Below are positions 28,129-37,379 of a DNA stretch of 54,691 bases, piece after piece; position 1 is the first letter of the stretch; each line of letters begins with the position of its first letter. The notes beneath the pieces are model-generated. The model was not told the DNA's origin. It saw nothing but the letters and a program-made list of their open reading frames with translations, and did not search any database. Position numbers and translations under genes: made by a program. This stretch comes from Acidiferrobacteraceae bacterium. GTDB lineage: Bacteria; Pseudomonadota; Gammaproteobacteria; Acidiferrobacterales; JAJDNE01. The stretch lies in the NCBI GenBank assembly GCA_037388825.1, contig JARRJV010000004.1, forward strand, positions 1 through 54,691, in the 5' to 3' direction.

Positions 28129-29111
28129 GCCGCCATCTCCGCAAGCTCGAACTGCCGGTCGAAGAATTCCGCGATCATGCGCATCTGGTCGATGGCATTG
28201 TCGGCCCGGTTCACGGCATCGCGGAACAGGGCTCCTCCGCGCAGGCCCTTGCTGTACCAGGAGATGTGTTTGCGCGCGACGCGCACGCCGGTGTGTTCGC
28301 CGTAGAAGTCGTACAGGTTCGCCACATGCGCGACCAGGGTATCGCGCACTTCCGTCAGGGAGGGATCCGGGAGATGCGTACCGGTGGCCAGGTAATGGCT
28401 GATTTCACGAAAGATCCACGGCCGCCCCTGGGCCGCGCGGCCAATCATCAGGCCGTCGGCGCCGGTGTGTTCCAGCACGAGGCGCGCCTTTTCCGGTGTC
28501 GTGATGTCGCCGTTGGCAATCACGGGAATCGATACAGTCGATTTGATGGCGGCGATAGTGTCGTACTCGGCCTCGCCCTGGTATGCGCACGCGCGGGTGC
28601 GGCCGTGCACGGCTAAGGCCTGAATCCCGCTGTCTTCGGCGATGCGGGCGATGGTCGATCCGTTGCGGTGCTCGCGATCCCAGCCGGTACGGATCTTGAG
28701 CGTAACCGGGACATCGACGGCGCCCACCACCGACTCCAGGATCTTCGCAACCAGTGGCTCGTCCTGCAGCAGGGCCGAGCCGGCGGCGACCTTGCAGATC
28801 TTTTTCGCCGGGCATCCCATATTGATGTCGATGATCTGTGCGCCGCGATCCACGTTCACGCGCGCGGCTTCAGCCATCATGTGCGGATCGGCGCCGACGA
28901 TCTGGACGGAGCGGGGCTCGGGTTCGCCGGCATGGTCGGCGCGACGCAGGGTCTTCTCGCTGCCCCACAGCAGGGAATTGCTGGAAACCATCTCCGAGAT
29001 GGCCATGCCGGCGCCAAGTCTGCGACACAGCTGCCGAAACGGCCGGTCGGTGACACCGGCCATGGGCGCGAGAAACAGACTGTTGCGCAATTTATATGGC
29101 CCGATTTGCAT
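28125..29111 (-). CDS. dusB: tRNA-dihydrouridine synthase B
   Basis: FMN enzyme reducing uridine at position 17 of tRNA. The 328-residue protein shows LAPMAGVTDRPFRQLCR, QIVGADPHMMAEAARV, the catalytic Cys100 in IDINMGCPAKKICK, KIRTGWD, AVHGRTRACAYQGEAEY and IANGDITTPEKA. It precedes fis with a four-base overlap, as in E. coli and Pseudomonas, and the DUF3426 gene is 90 bases upstream. Confidence 0.97.
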   Translation of the reverse strand: MQIGPYKLRNSLFLAPMAGVTDRPFRQLCRRLGAGMAISEMVSSNSLLWGSEKTLRRADHAGEPEPRSVQIVGADPHMMAEAARVNVDRGAQIIDINMGCPAKKICKVAAGSALLQDEPLVAKILESVVGAVDVPVTLKIRTGWDREHRNGSTIARIAEDSGIQALAVHGRTRACAYQGEAEYDTIAAIKSTVSIPVIANGDITTPEKARLVLEHTGADGLMIGRAAQGRPWIFREISHYLATGTHLPDPSLTEVRDTLVAHVANLYDFYGEHTGVRVARKHISWYSKGLRGGALFRDAVNRADNAIDQMRMIAEFFDRQFELAEMAA

Positions 29112-29201
29112 GCTCGGTTTTTTTCGGTGGGCTCGGAGAAAAAGGGGGAGCGATAATACAGTAAAATCTCCGAATCGAAAACGAGCACTTTCGTTAAATG
29201 A

Positions 29202-29996
29202 TTACCGGCCGTCCGTTGTCTTGTTCTTTTTTCGTTTGTCCGCCAGCAGACGAATCTCGTAGCCGTCGGCGCGTGCCCCCGGGCGCGTGAATTCCAGTTT
29301 CGCGCGCACAATCAGGTTGGGAATCATTGTCGTCGGCAGTTCGGACTCACCTGCGAGGTAGGCCTCGGGGCCGAAAACGCGGCGACCGATGGTCTGGCCG
29401 CGGTGATTGCTGATCGTCACTTCCATCAGCGGATAGGGCTGGGCGAAATTCGCGCGGTTGATCATGGTCGTGCGCAGAAGAAGTGCATTTGAATACTTGG
29501 GATGGGGCGCTACGCTGGAGGCCGTAATCTCGATCAATCCTACATCGACGCGCGGATGCAGATTGCAGCGCAGGATTTCACACGCCGGTTCCAGGTAGGG
29601 GCGGATTGCCGGCTGCCAGCTCACAAGGTTATTGCCATAAAAGTGCAGGATCTGCGCCAATAGCACCAGGATCATTACAGCATTTCCCGCGACCCAGACG
29701 GCCAGCGGTGTGCGCGTACGCGTACGACCAGTCAACAGTTCCTCGATCGTGGGGAGCCGGCGTTCGGTCGTCGGAGCGCGGCTGCCCGCACCTGCCGCAG
29801 CCACGGCCGCCTGCGGTTTTCGCCCGCGTTTGCGGCCGGATGGCGGGCGTGGTGTCGGCGGGTGCGTGCGAATCCGGTGGTGATCGGCCCGGAAGACCTG
29901 ACCGCAGTGACCGCAGCGCACGACACCGCCGCGCGCCTGCAGCTGACTGTCGGAGACGGCGAATGTGGTACGACACTTTGGGCAGCGGGTGTTCAT
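29202..29996 (-). CDS. Zinc-ribbon (MJ0042) and DUF3426 membrane protein
   Basis: A 264-residue protein. Residues 1-38 form an MJ0042-type zinc ribbon (CPKC and CGHCGQVF, four ligands). A proline/arginine-rich linker of about 60 residues follows, then one membrane segment (LAVWVAGNAVMILVLLAQIL, about 97-116). The DUF3426 domain beyond it is probably periplasmic (CEILRCNLHPRVDVGLIEIT and ALLLRTTMINRANFAQPYPL). Function unknown, though the gene is conserved between prmA and dusB in many gammaproteobacteria. It begins 4 bases after the prmA stop would be read in the other order: prmA is upstream and ends at 30001. Confidence 0.88.
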   Translation of the reverse strand: MNTRCPKCRTTFAVSDSQLQARGGVVRCGHCGQVFRADHHRIRTHPPTPRPPSGRKRGRKPQAAVAAAGAGSRAPTTERRLPTIEELLTGRTRTRTPLAVWVAGNAVMILVLLAQILHFYGNNLVSWQPAIRPYLEPACEILRCNLHPRVDVGLIEITASSVAPHPKYSNALLLRTTMINRANFAQPYPLMEVTISNHRGQTIGRRVFGPEAYLAGESELPTTMIPNLIVRAKLEFTRPGARADGYEIRLLADKRKKNKTTDGR

Positions 29997-30000
29997 TTGC

Positions 30001-30897
30001 TTATGGTTTCAGTGCACCTTGTTTTCGCGGACCGGACAGGCACGCCCACCCGTCCCGCGATTCCACTTCGAGTGTAAACGCTGTGTCATAACTTTTCCGC
30101 ACGACGTCCACCTGGTGTTCAAGAATTCCGGACAGTGCGATTTGCCCGTCGTGGGCGGTCAGTCGGGTCAGTTCCGTGGCCAGCTCTACAAGAGGCTCGG
30201 CCAGAATGTTGGCCACGGTGATGTTGGCCACGGTGCCAGTCGGCAGCGCTTCCGGCAGGAATGCGGAGAACCGGTCCGCCACGCCGTTGATGCGGGCGTT
30301 ATCCAGGGCTACCTGCACGGCCGTCGGGTCATTGTCCACGCCCCAGGCCTGGCGCGCGCCCAGCTTGAGGGCCGCAATGGCGAGAATCCCGCTGCCACAA
30401 CCATAGTCGAGGACCGTACACCCGGACAGATCCAGACCGGCCAGCCATTGTAGACACAGCAGGGTCGTGGGATGGGTGCCGGTGCCAAAGGCAAGGCCGG
30501 GATCGATAAATACGGTGATGGCGTCGGCGTCCGGCGGATTCATATTATGGGGGCTGATCCAGAGCCTTCCGGCCACGTGGACGGGGCGGAACCGCTCCAG
30601 CCACACGCGCTCCCACTGCTGGTCGGACAATCGTTCGGAATGCCAGGGCGGCAAGGCCGTGGGTGCCAGGTGTTTGCCGAGCGCGTCCATGACGGCGCTC
30701 AGGTCCGTGCCGTCCTCGAACAGGGCGACCACCGTGGTTCGCGACCACAAGGGTTTTTCCGCCTCCGCCTGGTCGAACAGGGGTTCGTCGCCGCTGTCCT
30801 GCAGCGACACCGAAATGGCACCCTGTTCGGCGAGCCAGTCATCCAGTTCCTGCGCGAGGTCACGCTCGGTGTCGATGATCAGGCGTTGCCAGGGCAT
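30001..30897 (-). CDS. prmA: Ribosomal protein L11 methyltransferase
   Basis: SAM-dependent trimethylation of ribosomal protein uL11. The 298-residue protein has the N-terminal substrate-recognition domain (MPWQRLIIDTERDLAQELDD) and a C-terminal methyltransferase domain. The latter shows FIDPGLAFGTGTHPTT, the SAM loop VLDYGCGSGILAIAALKLGA and NITVANILAEPLVEL. It is downstream of accC by 36 bases and upstream of the DUF3426 gene by 4, in the conserved accBC-prmA-dusB-fis run. Confidence 0.97.
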   Translation of the reverse strand: MPWQRLIIDTERDLAQELDDWLAEQGAISVSLQDSGDEPLFDQAEAEKPLWSRTTVVALFEDGTDLSAVMDALGKHLAPTALPPWHSERLSDQQWERVWLERFRPVHVAGRLWISPHNMNPPDADAITVFIDPGLAFGTGTHPTTLLCLQWLAGLDLSGCTVLDYGCGSGILAIAALKLGARQAWGVDNDPTAVQVALDNARINGVADRFSAFLPEALPTGTVANITVANILAEPLVELATELTRLTAHDGQIALSGILEHQVDVVRKSYDTAFTLEVESRDGWACLSGPRKQGALKP

Positions 30898-30933
30898 AGG
30901 GCGAGGAGACCGCGCAGCTCCCGTGGGGGAGCT

Positions 30934-32277
30934 CTACTTCAGCGCCAGCTTCTTTTCCAGATAGTGGATGTTGACTCCGCCTTCGGCGAAGGCCTGGTCC
31001 GACATGATCTGCTGGTGCAGGGGAATATTGGTGCGAATCCCGTCGATCACCATTTCGCTCAGGGCGATCTTCATGCGTGCCATGGCGATCTCGCGAGTGT
31101 CGCCGTGGGCAATGAGCTTGGCGATCATGGAATCGTAGTAAGGCGGCACGATGTAGTTGTTGTAGATGTGTGAATCCACGCGAATGCCGGGCCCGCCGGG
31201 CTGGTGATATTGGGTGATGCGTCCCGGGGATGGCATGAAGGTATCCGGGTCCTCGGCGTTGATGCGGCACTCCATGGCGTGTCCACGGAGCTGGATATCC
31301 CTTTGCCGGTACGAGAGCTTCTCTCCGGACGCGATCAACAGCTGTTCCTTGACGATATCGACGCCGGTGATGAGTTCGGTGACCGGATGCTCCACCTGCA
31401 CGCGCGTGTTCATCTCGATAAAATAGAATTCGCCGTCCTGATACAGGAACTCGAAGGTTCCGGCGCCGCGGTACCCGATCTTGCGGCAGGCCTCGGCGCA
31501 GCGTTCCCCGATCCGCGTACGCAGCTTCTCGGTGATACCGGGTGCCGGGGCTTCCTCAACCACCTTCTGGTGGCGGCGCTGCATGGAGCAGTCGCGCTCG
31601 CCGAGATGGATTGCATTTCCGTGTTCGTCGGCAAGGACCTGGAACTCCACGTGGCGTGGATTCTCCAGGAATTTTTCCATGTAAACGGTGCTGTTTCCGA
31701 AGGCGGCACCGGCCTCGGCGCGGGTGAGGGAGATGGCGTTGAGCAGTGCCGCCTCGGTGTGAACCACGCGCATACCCTTGCCACCGCCCCCACCGGCGGC
31801 CTTGATGATCACCGGGTAACCGATCTCATGGGCCAGGCGGAGCGTGCGCGTATCGTCCTCGTCCAGCGGACCGTCGGAGCCGGGTACGCAGGGTACGCCG
31901 GATTGTTTCATGGCCTCGATGGCGGAGATCTTGTCGCCCATAAGGCGGATGGTTTCCGGTCGCGGGCCGATGAAGATGAATCCGCTCTGTTCCACCCGCT
32001 CGGCGAAATCCGAGTTCTCCGACAGGAAGCCATAGCCTGGATGAATCGCGATGGCATCCGTGACCTCGGCGGCGCTGATCACGGCCGGGACATTGAGATA
32101 ACTCTGGGCGGCCGCGGCAGGGCCGATACAGACGGACTCGTCCGCAAGCTTGACGTATTTCGCTTCGCGGTCGGCCTCCGAATGGATGGCCACGGTCTTG
32201 ATGTCCAGGGCGCGGCAGGCGCGCTGGATGCGCAACGCGATCTCGCCGCGGTTCGCTATCAGCACTTTCTCGATCAT
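30934..32277 (-). CDS. accC: Biotin carboxylase subunit of acetyl-CoA carboxylase
   Basis: ATP-dependent carboxylation of biotin on AccB, the first half of malonyl-CoA synthesis. The 447-residue length equals the E. coli enzyme (449). Clear motifs: [34 protein letters not shown], the ATP-grasp glycine loop [38 protein letters not shown] and [13 protein letters not shown]. It follows accB by 24 bases. Confidence 0.98.
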   Translation of the reverse strand: MIEKVLIANRGEIALRIQRACRALDIKTVAIHSEADREAKYVKLADESVCIGPAAAAQSYLNVPAVISAAEVTDAIAIHPGYGFLSENSDFAERVEQSGFIFIGPRPETIRLMGDKISAIEAMKQSGVPCVPGSDGPLDEDDTRTLRLAHEIGYPVIIKAAGGGGGKGMRVVHTEAALLNAISLTRAEAGAAFGNSTVYMEKFLENPRHVEFQVLADEHGNAIHLGERDCSMQRRHQKVVEEAPAPGITEKLRTRIGERCAEACRKIGYRGAGTFEFLYQDGEFYFIEMNTRVQVEHPVTELITGVDIVKEQLLIASGEKLSYRQRDIQLRGHAMECRINAEDPDTFMPSPGRITQYHQPGGPGIRVDSHIYNNYIVPPYYDSMIAKLIAHGDTREIAMARMKIALSEMVIDGIRTNIPLHQQIMSDQAFAEGGVNIHYLEKKLALK

Positions 32278-32301
32278 GGGAGGACTTTCTGGCGCCTGGC
32301 G

Positions 32302-32748
32302 CTATTCGATGATGAAGAGGGGCTCGCCGTATTCCACCGGTTGCCCGTTCTCCTTGAGGACGGCCTTGACCACACCCGACTTGTCGGCCTCGATCTCGTT
32401 CAGCATCTTCATGGCCTCGATGATGCACAGGGTGTCGCCGGCCGAAACCGTCTGCCCAACCTCGACGAATGGGGTCGCACCCGGCGAGGGCGCGCGGTAG
32501 AAGGTGCCAACCATGGGTGAAGTGACGGCATGTCCACTGGGAATCGCGCTCTCCTCTTCGGCTGCCGGCGCGGCCGTCGGTGCCGGCGCGGCAGGCATGG
32601 CAACCGGGGCATAACTCACCGGTGCCTGCGGGGTGACCGAACTCGCGCGGCTGATGCGGATGGATTCCTCGCCTTCGTTGATCTCGATTTCAGCGAGGCT
32701 TGATTCCTCCAGCATCTCAATCAGTTTCTTTACCTTGCGGATGTCCAT
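32302..32748 (-). CDS. accB: Biotin carboxyl carrier protein of acetyl-CoA carboxylase
   Basis: A 148-residue carrier. The N-terminus [20 protein letters not shown] matches AccB. A Pro/Ala-rich linker follows (about 50-75), then the biotinyl domain with EAMKMLNE; the biotinylated lysine is Lys114. The protruding thumb region is present ([20 protein letters not shown]). The ATG at 32748 was chosen over an open extension to 32784. It starts 10 bases after the aroQ stop, and accC follows. Confidence 0.97.
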   Translation of the reverse strand: MDIRKVKKLIEMLEESSLAEIEINEGEESIRISRASSVTPQAPVSYAPVAMPAAPAPTAAPAAEEESAIPSGHAVTSPMVGTFYRAPSPGATPFVEVGQTVSAGDTLCIIEAMKMLNEIEADKSGVVKAVLKENGQPVEYGEPLFIIE

Positions 32749-32758
32749 AGACGCTACC

Positions 32759-33196
32759 TTATGAAAGTCGTTGCAGTGCCGCACGCAAGGCCAGTTCGTA
32801 CCCCTGGGCGCCCAGGCCGCTGACCACGCCTACGGCGATATCGGAAAAATAGGAACGATGGCGAAAGCTCTCGCGCGCATAGATATTGGAAAGGTGAATC
32901 TCGATAAACGGAATCCGGCTGGCCGCCAGGGCATCGCGCAGCGCCACGCTGGTATGGGTGAAGGCCGCCGGATTGATGAGCACGAAGCGCGTCCCTTCCT
33001 GCATGGCCTGTTGTACCCGGTCCACCAGTTCGTGCTCGGCATTACTTTGAAAGAAATCGATACTGCGGCCGGCTTCCGCCGCCAGCTTGCCCAGATCCGC
33101 GTTGATGGCGTCCAGGCCCGCGTCACCGTAGTACTCCGGCTCCCGCTCTCCGAGCAGGTTCAGGTTCGGGCCGTTAATGACGAGGATGTCTGCCAT
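32759..33196 (-). CDS. aroQ: 3-dehydroquinate dehydratase, type II
   Basis: Dehydrates 3-dehydroquinate in the shikimate pathway. The 145-residue protein opens with [20 protein letters not shown] (flexible lid with the active-site Arg and Tyr). [16 protein letters not shown] and [20 protein letters not shown] carry the remaining active-site His and Arg. The start at 33196 begins exactly at homology; an open extension to 33391 was rejected. It heads the aroQ-accB-accC group, preceded by a 213-base gap that should contain the main promoter. Confidence 0.97.
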   Translation of the reverse strand: MADILVINGPNLNLLGEREPEYYGDAGLDAINADLGKLAAEAGRSIDFFQSNAEHELVDRVQQAMQEGTRFVLINPAAFTHTSVALRDALAASRIPFIEIHLSNIYARESFRHRSYFSDIAVGVVSGLGAQGYELALRAALQRLS

Positions 33197-33363
33197 GCAA
33201 TTAGTTGATTTTCCCGGGAATCGGTAGGCTCGGCTTGCGAACTGCAAAAATCGTTCGGCCAATTCCGCCGTACGTGCAGCGAACTGCATCGAACGTGTAA
33301 GTGCGGCCGATTGTGCAGGGACTGGCGGCCGTTGTCCAGTTTTTTCGTTTTTCGGTCGGAATT

Positions 33364-33399
33364 TCGCGATTTTTCGCGACGATCGGTGCAAAAAACCGA
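33364..33399. repeat. Two adjacent small inverted repeats upstream of the aroQ-acc operon
   Basis: TCGCGA occurs at 33364-33369 and 33374-33379 around a T-run. TCGGT (33383-33387) pairs with ACCGA (33395-33399) across GCAAAAA. They fill the gap between the TlpA gene and aroQ and could be regulatory or a weak terminator of the TlpA gene. Confidence 0.3.
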
Positions 33400-33409
33400 T
33401 TCGGTGGCC

Positions 33410-33982
33410 TCAGGCCCCGGGAGGAAGCAGGGTATCGAGCAAGGCGCTCAGTTCTGCCTGGTGGTAGGCCCCCACCTTGCGTCCCAGCACATGCCCCTTG
33501 GCGTCGATGATCACGCTATAGGGCAGGGATGCAATGCGGTTTCCGTACTCGGCCATGATGTCCATGACATTTTGCTGGCCGGTGAGGATGGGGTAGTTGA
33601 TGAAGCTGAAATCGCGGAAGTTTTTCACTGCTTCGGTCTTGTCCACGGCCACACCGATGATCTGCAGGCCGCGGTCACCGTATTTCTGCTGCATGTCGAT
33701 GAACAGGGGGATCTCCTTGCGGCAGGGCGGGCACCAGGTGGCCCAGAAATTCACGATCAACAGTTTCCCTTTCCACGAAGAGAGATGGCGCGGTTTGCCA
33801 TCAAGATCCGGCAGGGTGAAATCGATCATCTCCGACGGCAGGGCACCGCTGCGAAGGGTCTTGGCGACGGCGCCACCACGGCCCGAGGTCTTGACCATCT
33901 GCTGCGCCAAAAGGAAGCCACCGGCGACGGCCAGTATGGCCGCCGCGGAGATGACGAGGATGCGGGTGTTCTTCGCGGTCAT
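33410..33982 (-). CDS. TlpA/ResA-type thioredoxin-like protein beside dsbD
   Basis: A 190-residue membrane-anchored thiol-disulfide protein. Residues 8-27 form a signal anchor (ILVISAAAILAVAGGFLLAQ). The thioredoxin domain has WCPPC at 83-87 (IVNFWATWCPPCRKE) and the cis-Pro region IASLPYSVIID. It lies 39 bases downstream of dsbD on the same strand. That suggests DsbD supplies it with electrons from cytosolic thioredoxin for periplasmic disulfide reduction, such as cytochrome c maturation; this link is inference from context. Confidence 0.9.
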   Translation of the reverse strand: MTAKNTRILVISAAAILAVAGGFLLAQQMVKTSGRGGAVAKTLRSGALPSEMIDFTLPDLDGKPRHLSSWKGKLLIVNFWATWCPPCRKEIPLFIDMQQKYGDRGLQIIGVAVDKTEAVKNFRDFSFINYPILTGQQNVMDIMAEYGNRIASLPYSVIIDAKGHVLGRKVGAYHQAELSALLDTLLPPGA

Positions 33983-34021
33983 GGGTTGAGTTTTCCTGGC
34001 TGGTCCCCCGGGGCGTCTGGA

Positions 34022-36283
34022 TCAAACGCGGTTGAGGATATCGATGAAATCGCTGGCCGACTTGTAACCGTAGAAGTTCAGGTCCTTGCGTTCCTTGCCG
34101 TTGCCATCGAGGAACAGCAGCGCTGGCGGACCGAACACGCCAAAGCGCTTCTTGATGGCCTTGGTATCGGGGTTGTTGGGATCGGATACGTCGACCTGGA
34201 TTGCGGAAAAGCGCTGACTCAGCAGCGATACCACCTTCGGGTCAGCAAAGGTCGTGCGCTCAAGGATGACGCAGTCGGTACACCAGGTGGCGAAGAAATC
34301 GAGCACCACCGGTTTCCCGGCTGTGCGCGCATCGGCCAGGGCCGAGTCCAGTTCGGCCTGCGTGGTTACGCGCTGGAACACATGGGCCTGCGCGGTGGTG
34401 CCGGCTGATTCGGCGCCGCCACCGGAGAGCGACGGAATAGCGCTGAAGGAAACCGGTCGCGTGATGTCGCGATTGCCGGAGAAGGCCCCGACGAGAGCGA
34501 GGAACCCCCAGATCAGCAGGACGACGCCGACGCCCTTGAACAGATAGCGCCAGCCGCTGCTGCCGGCAGGTACCGGTTCCAGGGCCCCGAGATAGATCGA
34601 GGTGATGATGAACAGTGCTGCCCACAGGTACAGCACGGGAATTTGTGGCATCAAACTGAGGAGATAGATTGCCACACCCAGCAGCAGTACCCCGAAGAAG
34701 TATTTCACCCGGTCCATCCACGCGCCGGCCCTGGGAAGGATCGTGCCCGCGCCCAGGCCCAGCGCCACGAGCACGATGCCCATGCCGATGGACATGGAGA
34801 ACATGATCAGGGCGCCAAGGAGCGCATCCTTGCTGGCGATGGCAACGCCAAGCGCCGAGATCAGCAGCGGAGACACGCATGCGCCGACGATCAGCGCCGA
34901 GATCGCGCCCATGATGAATACGCCAATGAAGGAACCGCCCTTGATCTTCGATGAACGCTCCTGCAGCCGTGACTGGACGAAGGACGGCATCTGGATTTCA
35001 TAGAAGCCGAACATGGACAGGGCGAGGAGGACGAGCAGCGCGCTGAAGATGCCGATGGCCCAGACGTTCTGGAAATAGGCCTGCAGTTGTTCACCCGTGG
35101 CCCCGGCCACGGCGCCGGCGATGGTGTAGGTGAACGAGGTGCCCAGCACATAGGTCAGCGCCAGGGTCCCGCCCCGCAGCTTCGTGATCTTTTCGCCTCC
35201 CTGGCCAACGATGATGCTGGACAGGATGGGGATCATGGGCAAGACGCAGGGCGTGAAGGTCAGGAGCAGGCCGGTGCCGAAGGCCAGCAGGATCGCCCAC
35301 AGGTACTGGCTGGTCGATACGCTCTTGGCCGGCGCGGAGACGGGTCCGCCCTGCGCGCTTGCCGGACCTTCGCCACCCGCTATGGCCAGTTGGCCACCAC
35401 CCGCGGTCAGCTGAATCTGTTTGTCCACCGGCGGGTAGCAGATGCCCTTGTCCGCGCAGCCCTGGTAGTGCACCTGCAGGATCGCCGGCATCGCCGTGGC
35501 TCCCGCCTGGACCGGTAGCACCACCTCAAAGGGGTGGTGGTAGACCACCGTCGGGCCAAAGGTGGGATCGTCCTTGGTTTCCCCCTTGGGCAGATCGATC
35601 TTGCCCAGTCCCAGTCCCGCAACGGTGTTGCCATCGGCGCCGACCAGGTTGAATTTCAGCTTGTCGCGATACAGGTAGTATCCCTTGGCGACGCGGAAGC
35701 TGGCGCGCAGACTGTCCTTGCCGGCGGCGCTGACACTGACCCCAAATGCCTGGTCCGGTGGCAGGAATTCATCCTGTCCGGACGAGGACTGGACCAGTTC
35801 CTTGAGCGAATCCAGGGACTTGACCTTGGCCGCCGTTGCGGCCGGCAGATTGAAGCTGACTTCCTTGGTGATGGGCGGGTAGCACACGCCCACGGGCTCA
35901 TTGCAGCCCTGCCCGGTAATGCGCAGCTTCACGGTTTCGGCCGCTGAGCCTTCGCGTTTCAGTGGCAGCTGCACCGCCACGGAGTCGTGATAGACCTCGA
36001 CCTTGCCGAAGCCGGGGTCGTCCTTGATGATGCCCTTCGGGTATTTCGGGTCCAGCAGCTGCGCCTTGCCGCTCAGCACCTGGAATTTGAACTTGTCGCG
36101 GTACATGTAGTACCCGTCGGCGATCTTCCACTTCGCCTCCAGGGTGTCGGGATTGACCACCCGGGTGCTCAGGCTGAACGCCTGATCCGGCTCCAGAAGC
36201 TCCTCCGTGCCACCCAGGGGCGATGCAGCCCAGGCCTGGGCGCTGGCCAAAACCAGGCCGACAATTAGCAAATATTTTTTCAT
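34022..36283 (-). CDS. dsbD: Thiol:disulfide interchange protein DsbD with duplicated alpha domain
   Basis: Carries electrons from cytosolic thioredoxin to the periplasm. Signal peptide 1-19 (MKKYLLIVGLVLASAQAWA). Two tandem alpha domains follow: residues 20-150 with Cys127/Cys134 and 170-290 with Cys276/Cys282 (both before YPP). Eight membrane segments cover about 325-600, with the redox pair Cys346 (TFTPCVLPMIP) and Cys469 (VGACVSPLL). The thioredoxin-like gamma domain has WCTDC (Cys668, Cys671). At 753 residues it exceeds E. coli DsbD (565) mainly because of the second alpha domain. The ATG at 36283 has AAAGGA upstream and overlaps the cutA stop region by four bases. Confidence 0.94.
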   Translation of the reverse strand: MKKYLLIVGLVLASAQAWAASPLGGTEELLEPDQAFSLSTRVVNPDTLEAKWKIADGYYMYRDKFKFQVLSGKAQLLDPKYPKGIIKDDPGFGKVEVYHDSVAVQLPLKREGSAAETVKLRITGQGCNEPVGVCYPPITKEVSFNLPAATAAKVKSLDSLKELVQSSSGQDEFLPPDQAFGVSVSAAGKDSLRASFRVAKGYYLYRDKLKFNLVGADGNTVAGLGLGKIDLPKGETKDDPTFGPTVVYHHPFEVVLPVQAGATAMPAILQVHYQGCADKGICYPPVDKQIQLTAGGGQLAIAGGEGPASAQGGPVSAPAKSVSTSQYLWAILLAFGTGLLLTFTPCVLPMIPILSSIIVGQGGEKITKLRGGTLALTYVLGTSFTYTIAGAVAGATGEQLQAYFQNVWAIGIFSALLVLLALSMFGFYEIQMPSFVQSRLQERSSKIKGGSFIGVFIMGAISALIVGACVSPLLISALGVAIASKDALLGALIMFSMSIGMGIVLVALGLGAGTILPRAGAWMDRVKYFFGVLLLGVAIYLLSLMPQIPVLYLWAALFIITSIYLGALEPVPAGSSGWRYLFKGVGVVLLIWGFLALVGAFSGNRDITRPVSFSAIPSLSGGGAESAGTTAQAHVFQRVTTQAELDSALADARTAGKPVVLDFFATWCTDCVILERTTFADPKVVSLLSQRFSAIQVDVSDPNNPDTKAIKKRFGVFGPPALLFLDGNGKERKDLNFYGYKSASDFIDILNRV

Positions 36284-36606
36284 GATTTCCTTTCCGGATT
36301 TTCCAGCCACGCGAGATAGGGCGCGAGGCCATTTGTAATTGGGACCGTTACAATTTCGGGAAGTTCGTAGGGGTGCAGGGCGATGATCCGTTGTTCCAGG
36401 TCGTGATAACGGCTCGCCGTGGTTTTGATCAACACCAGCACCTCGTCCGCACGCTCTGTCTTGCCCTTCCAGCGATAGATCGAGCGCAGTCCGGGCAGGA
36501 TGTTCGCACAGGCAGCCAGGCCCTCCTCCACCAGGGACTGCGCCAGGGTCTCCGCCACGGTCGCGTCCGGGCAGGTAGTAAATACGAATTGATGAGCGGT
36601 TTCCAT
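36280..36606 (-). CDS. cutA: Divalent-cation tolerance protein CutA
   Basis: A 108-residue trimeric PII-like protein linked to copper tolerance in E. coli; its exact role is unsettled. Family motifs are FTTCPDATVAETLAQSLVEE, GLAACANILPGLRSIYRWKG, LVLIKTTASRYHDLEQRI and HPYELPEIVTVPI. The stop overlaps the dsbD start by four bases, the common cutA-dsbD arrangement. The 158 bases upstream separate it from divergent fxsA. Confidence 0.95.
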   Translation of the reverse strand: METAHQFVFTTCPDATVAETLAQSLVEEGLAACANILPGLRSIYRWKGKTERADEVLVLIKTTASRYHDLEQRIIALHPYELPEIVTVPITNGLAPYLAWLENPERKS

Positions 36607-36764
36607 ATATAGAGGTGAACAGCGGGCGCGAGGGGGCCTAGTGTAGCCAATCGGGCGATTTCCACCTACCGCCTCGGCAAGAGGGCCTGAAATCGGGCCC
36701 CGGGCAGCTTGAATTCAGGGCCCGCGGCCCCATGGTTAGGGCAGAACACCGGTTTCCGGAAAAA

Positions 36765-37214
36765 ATGAACCTATTCACCCTGCTATTTGCGCTGTTTTTG
36801 ATCGTTCCGATGGCCGAGATCTGGGTCATGCTCCAGGTTGGCCACGTGATCGGCGCCGGCTGGACCATTCTCCTGGTCCTTGCCACGGCGGTGGCGGGCT
36901 CGGCCCTGGTACGGGCCCAGGGCCTGTCCGTAATGACCAAGGTACGGTCCGAGCTCGATCGCGGCGTGGTCCCGGCGACGGAAATGGTGCGGGGCATGCT
37001 GCTGCTGGTCGCCGGCGCCCTGCTGCTGACCCCGGGCTTCATTACCGACACCATCGGCCTGGTGCTGCTGTTGCCGCCGGCCCAGTATTTCCTGATCAAG
37101 GCCTTTCTTCGCCGCGCCGTGGTATCGGCCCAGGCCGCGCCCGCGGGCGGGGCTCCCGGTCACGGCGGCCACGTCATTGACGGCAGTTTCCGCCGCGAAT
37201 CCGACCGCGATTAG
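36765..37214 (+). CDS. fxsA: FxsA-family membrane protein
   Basis: A 149-residue inner-membrane protein. Three or four hydrophobic segments cover residues 1-120 (LLFALFLIVPMAEIWVMLQV, WTILLVLATAVAGSALV, LLLVAGALLLTPGFITDTIG). The LTPGFITDTIG motif is the family signature. In E. coli FxsA prevents exclusion of phage T7 by the F plasmid. The start at 36765 was preferred to 36732, which adds a non-conserved tail. Position just upstream of groES is common in gammaproteobacteria, but groES has its own promoter. Confidence 0.92.
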   Translation: MNLFTLLFALFLIVPMAEIWVMLQVGHVIGAGWTILLVLATAVAGSALVRAQGLSVMTKVRSELDRGVVPATEMVRGMLLLVAGALLLTPGFITDTIGLVLLLPPAQYFLIKAFLRRAVVSAQAAPAGGAPGHGGHVIDGSFRRESDRD

Positions 37215-37226
37215 GGCCCGTCATGG

Positions 37227-37254
37227 TTGACAACATCCACGCTCACATTATGAT
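37227..37254 (+). promoter_or_regulatory. Sigma-70 promoter of groESL
   Basis: TTGACA (37227-37232) and TATGAT (37249-37254) are 16 bases apart, a near-consensus vegetative promoter. It overlaps the start of the CIRCE operator, so a bound repressor would block it. Transcription should begin near 37261. Confidence 0.85.
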
Positions 37255-37281
37255 TGGCACTCCTCCGGGTAGAGTGCCAAT
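37253..37281 (+). promoter_or_regulatory. CIRCE operator (HrcA binding site)
   Basis: ATTGGCACTC and GAGTGCCAAT form a perfect 10-bp inverted repeat with a nine-base spacer. The classic CIRCE is TTAGCACTC-N9-GAGTGCTAA, so one position per arm differs, and symmetrically. It overlaps the groESL promoter, implying HrcA repression relieved by heat. hrcA itself is not in the window. Confidence 0.93.
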
Positions 37282-37379
37282 GATCTGCCGGACTGAAGCC
37301 GCCGGAAACGGCACCTCGGCCGGACGCCATACCCGAAAACGTTTTTGGTAATCCCAGTAGAACTTAAGGAGTACGAGCG

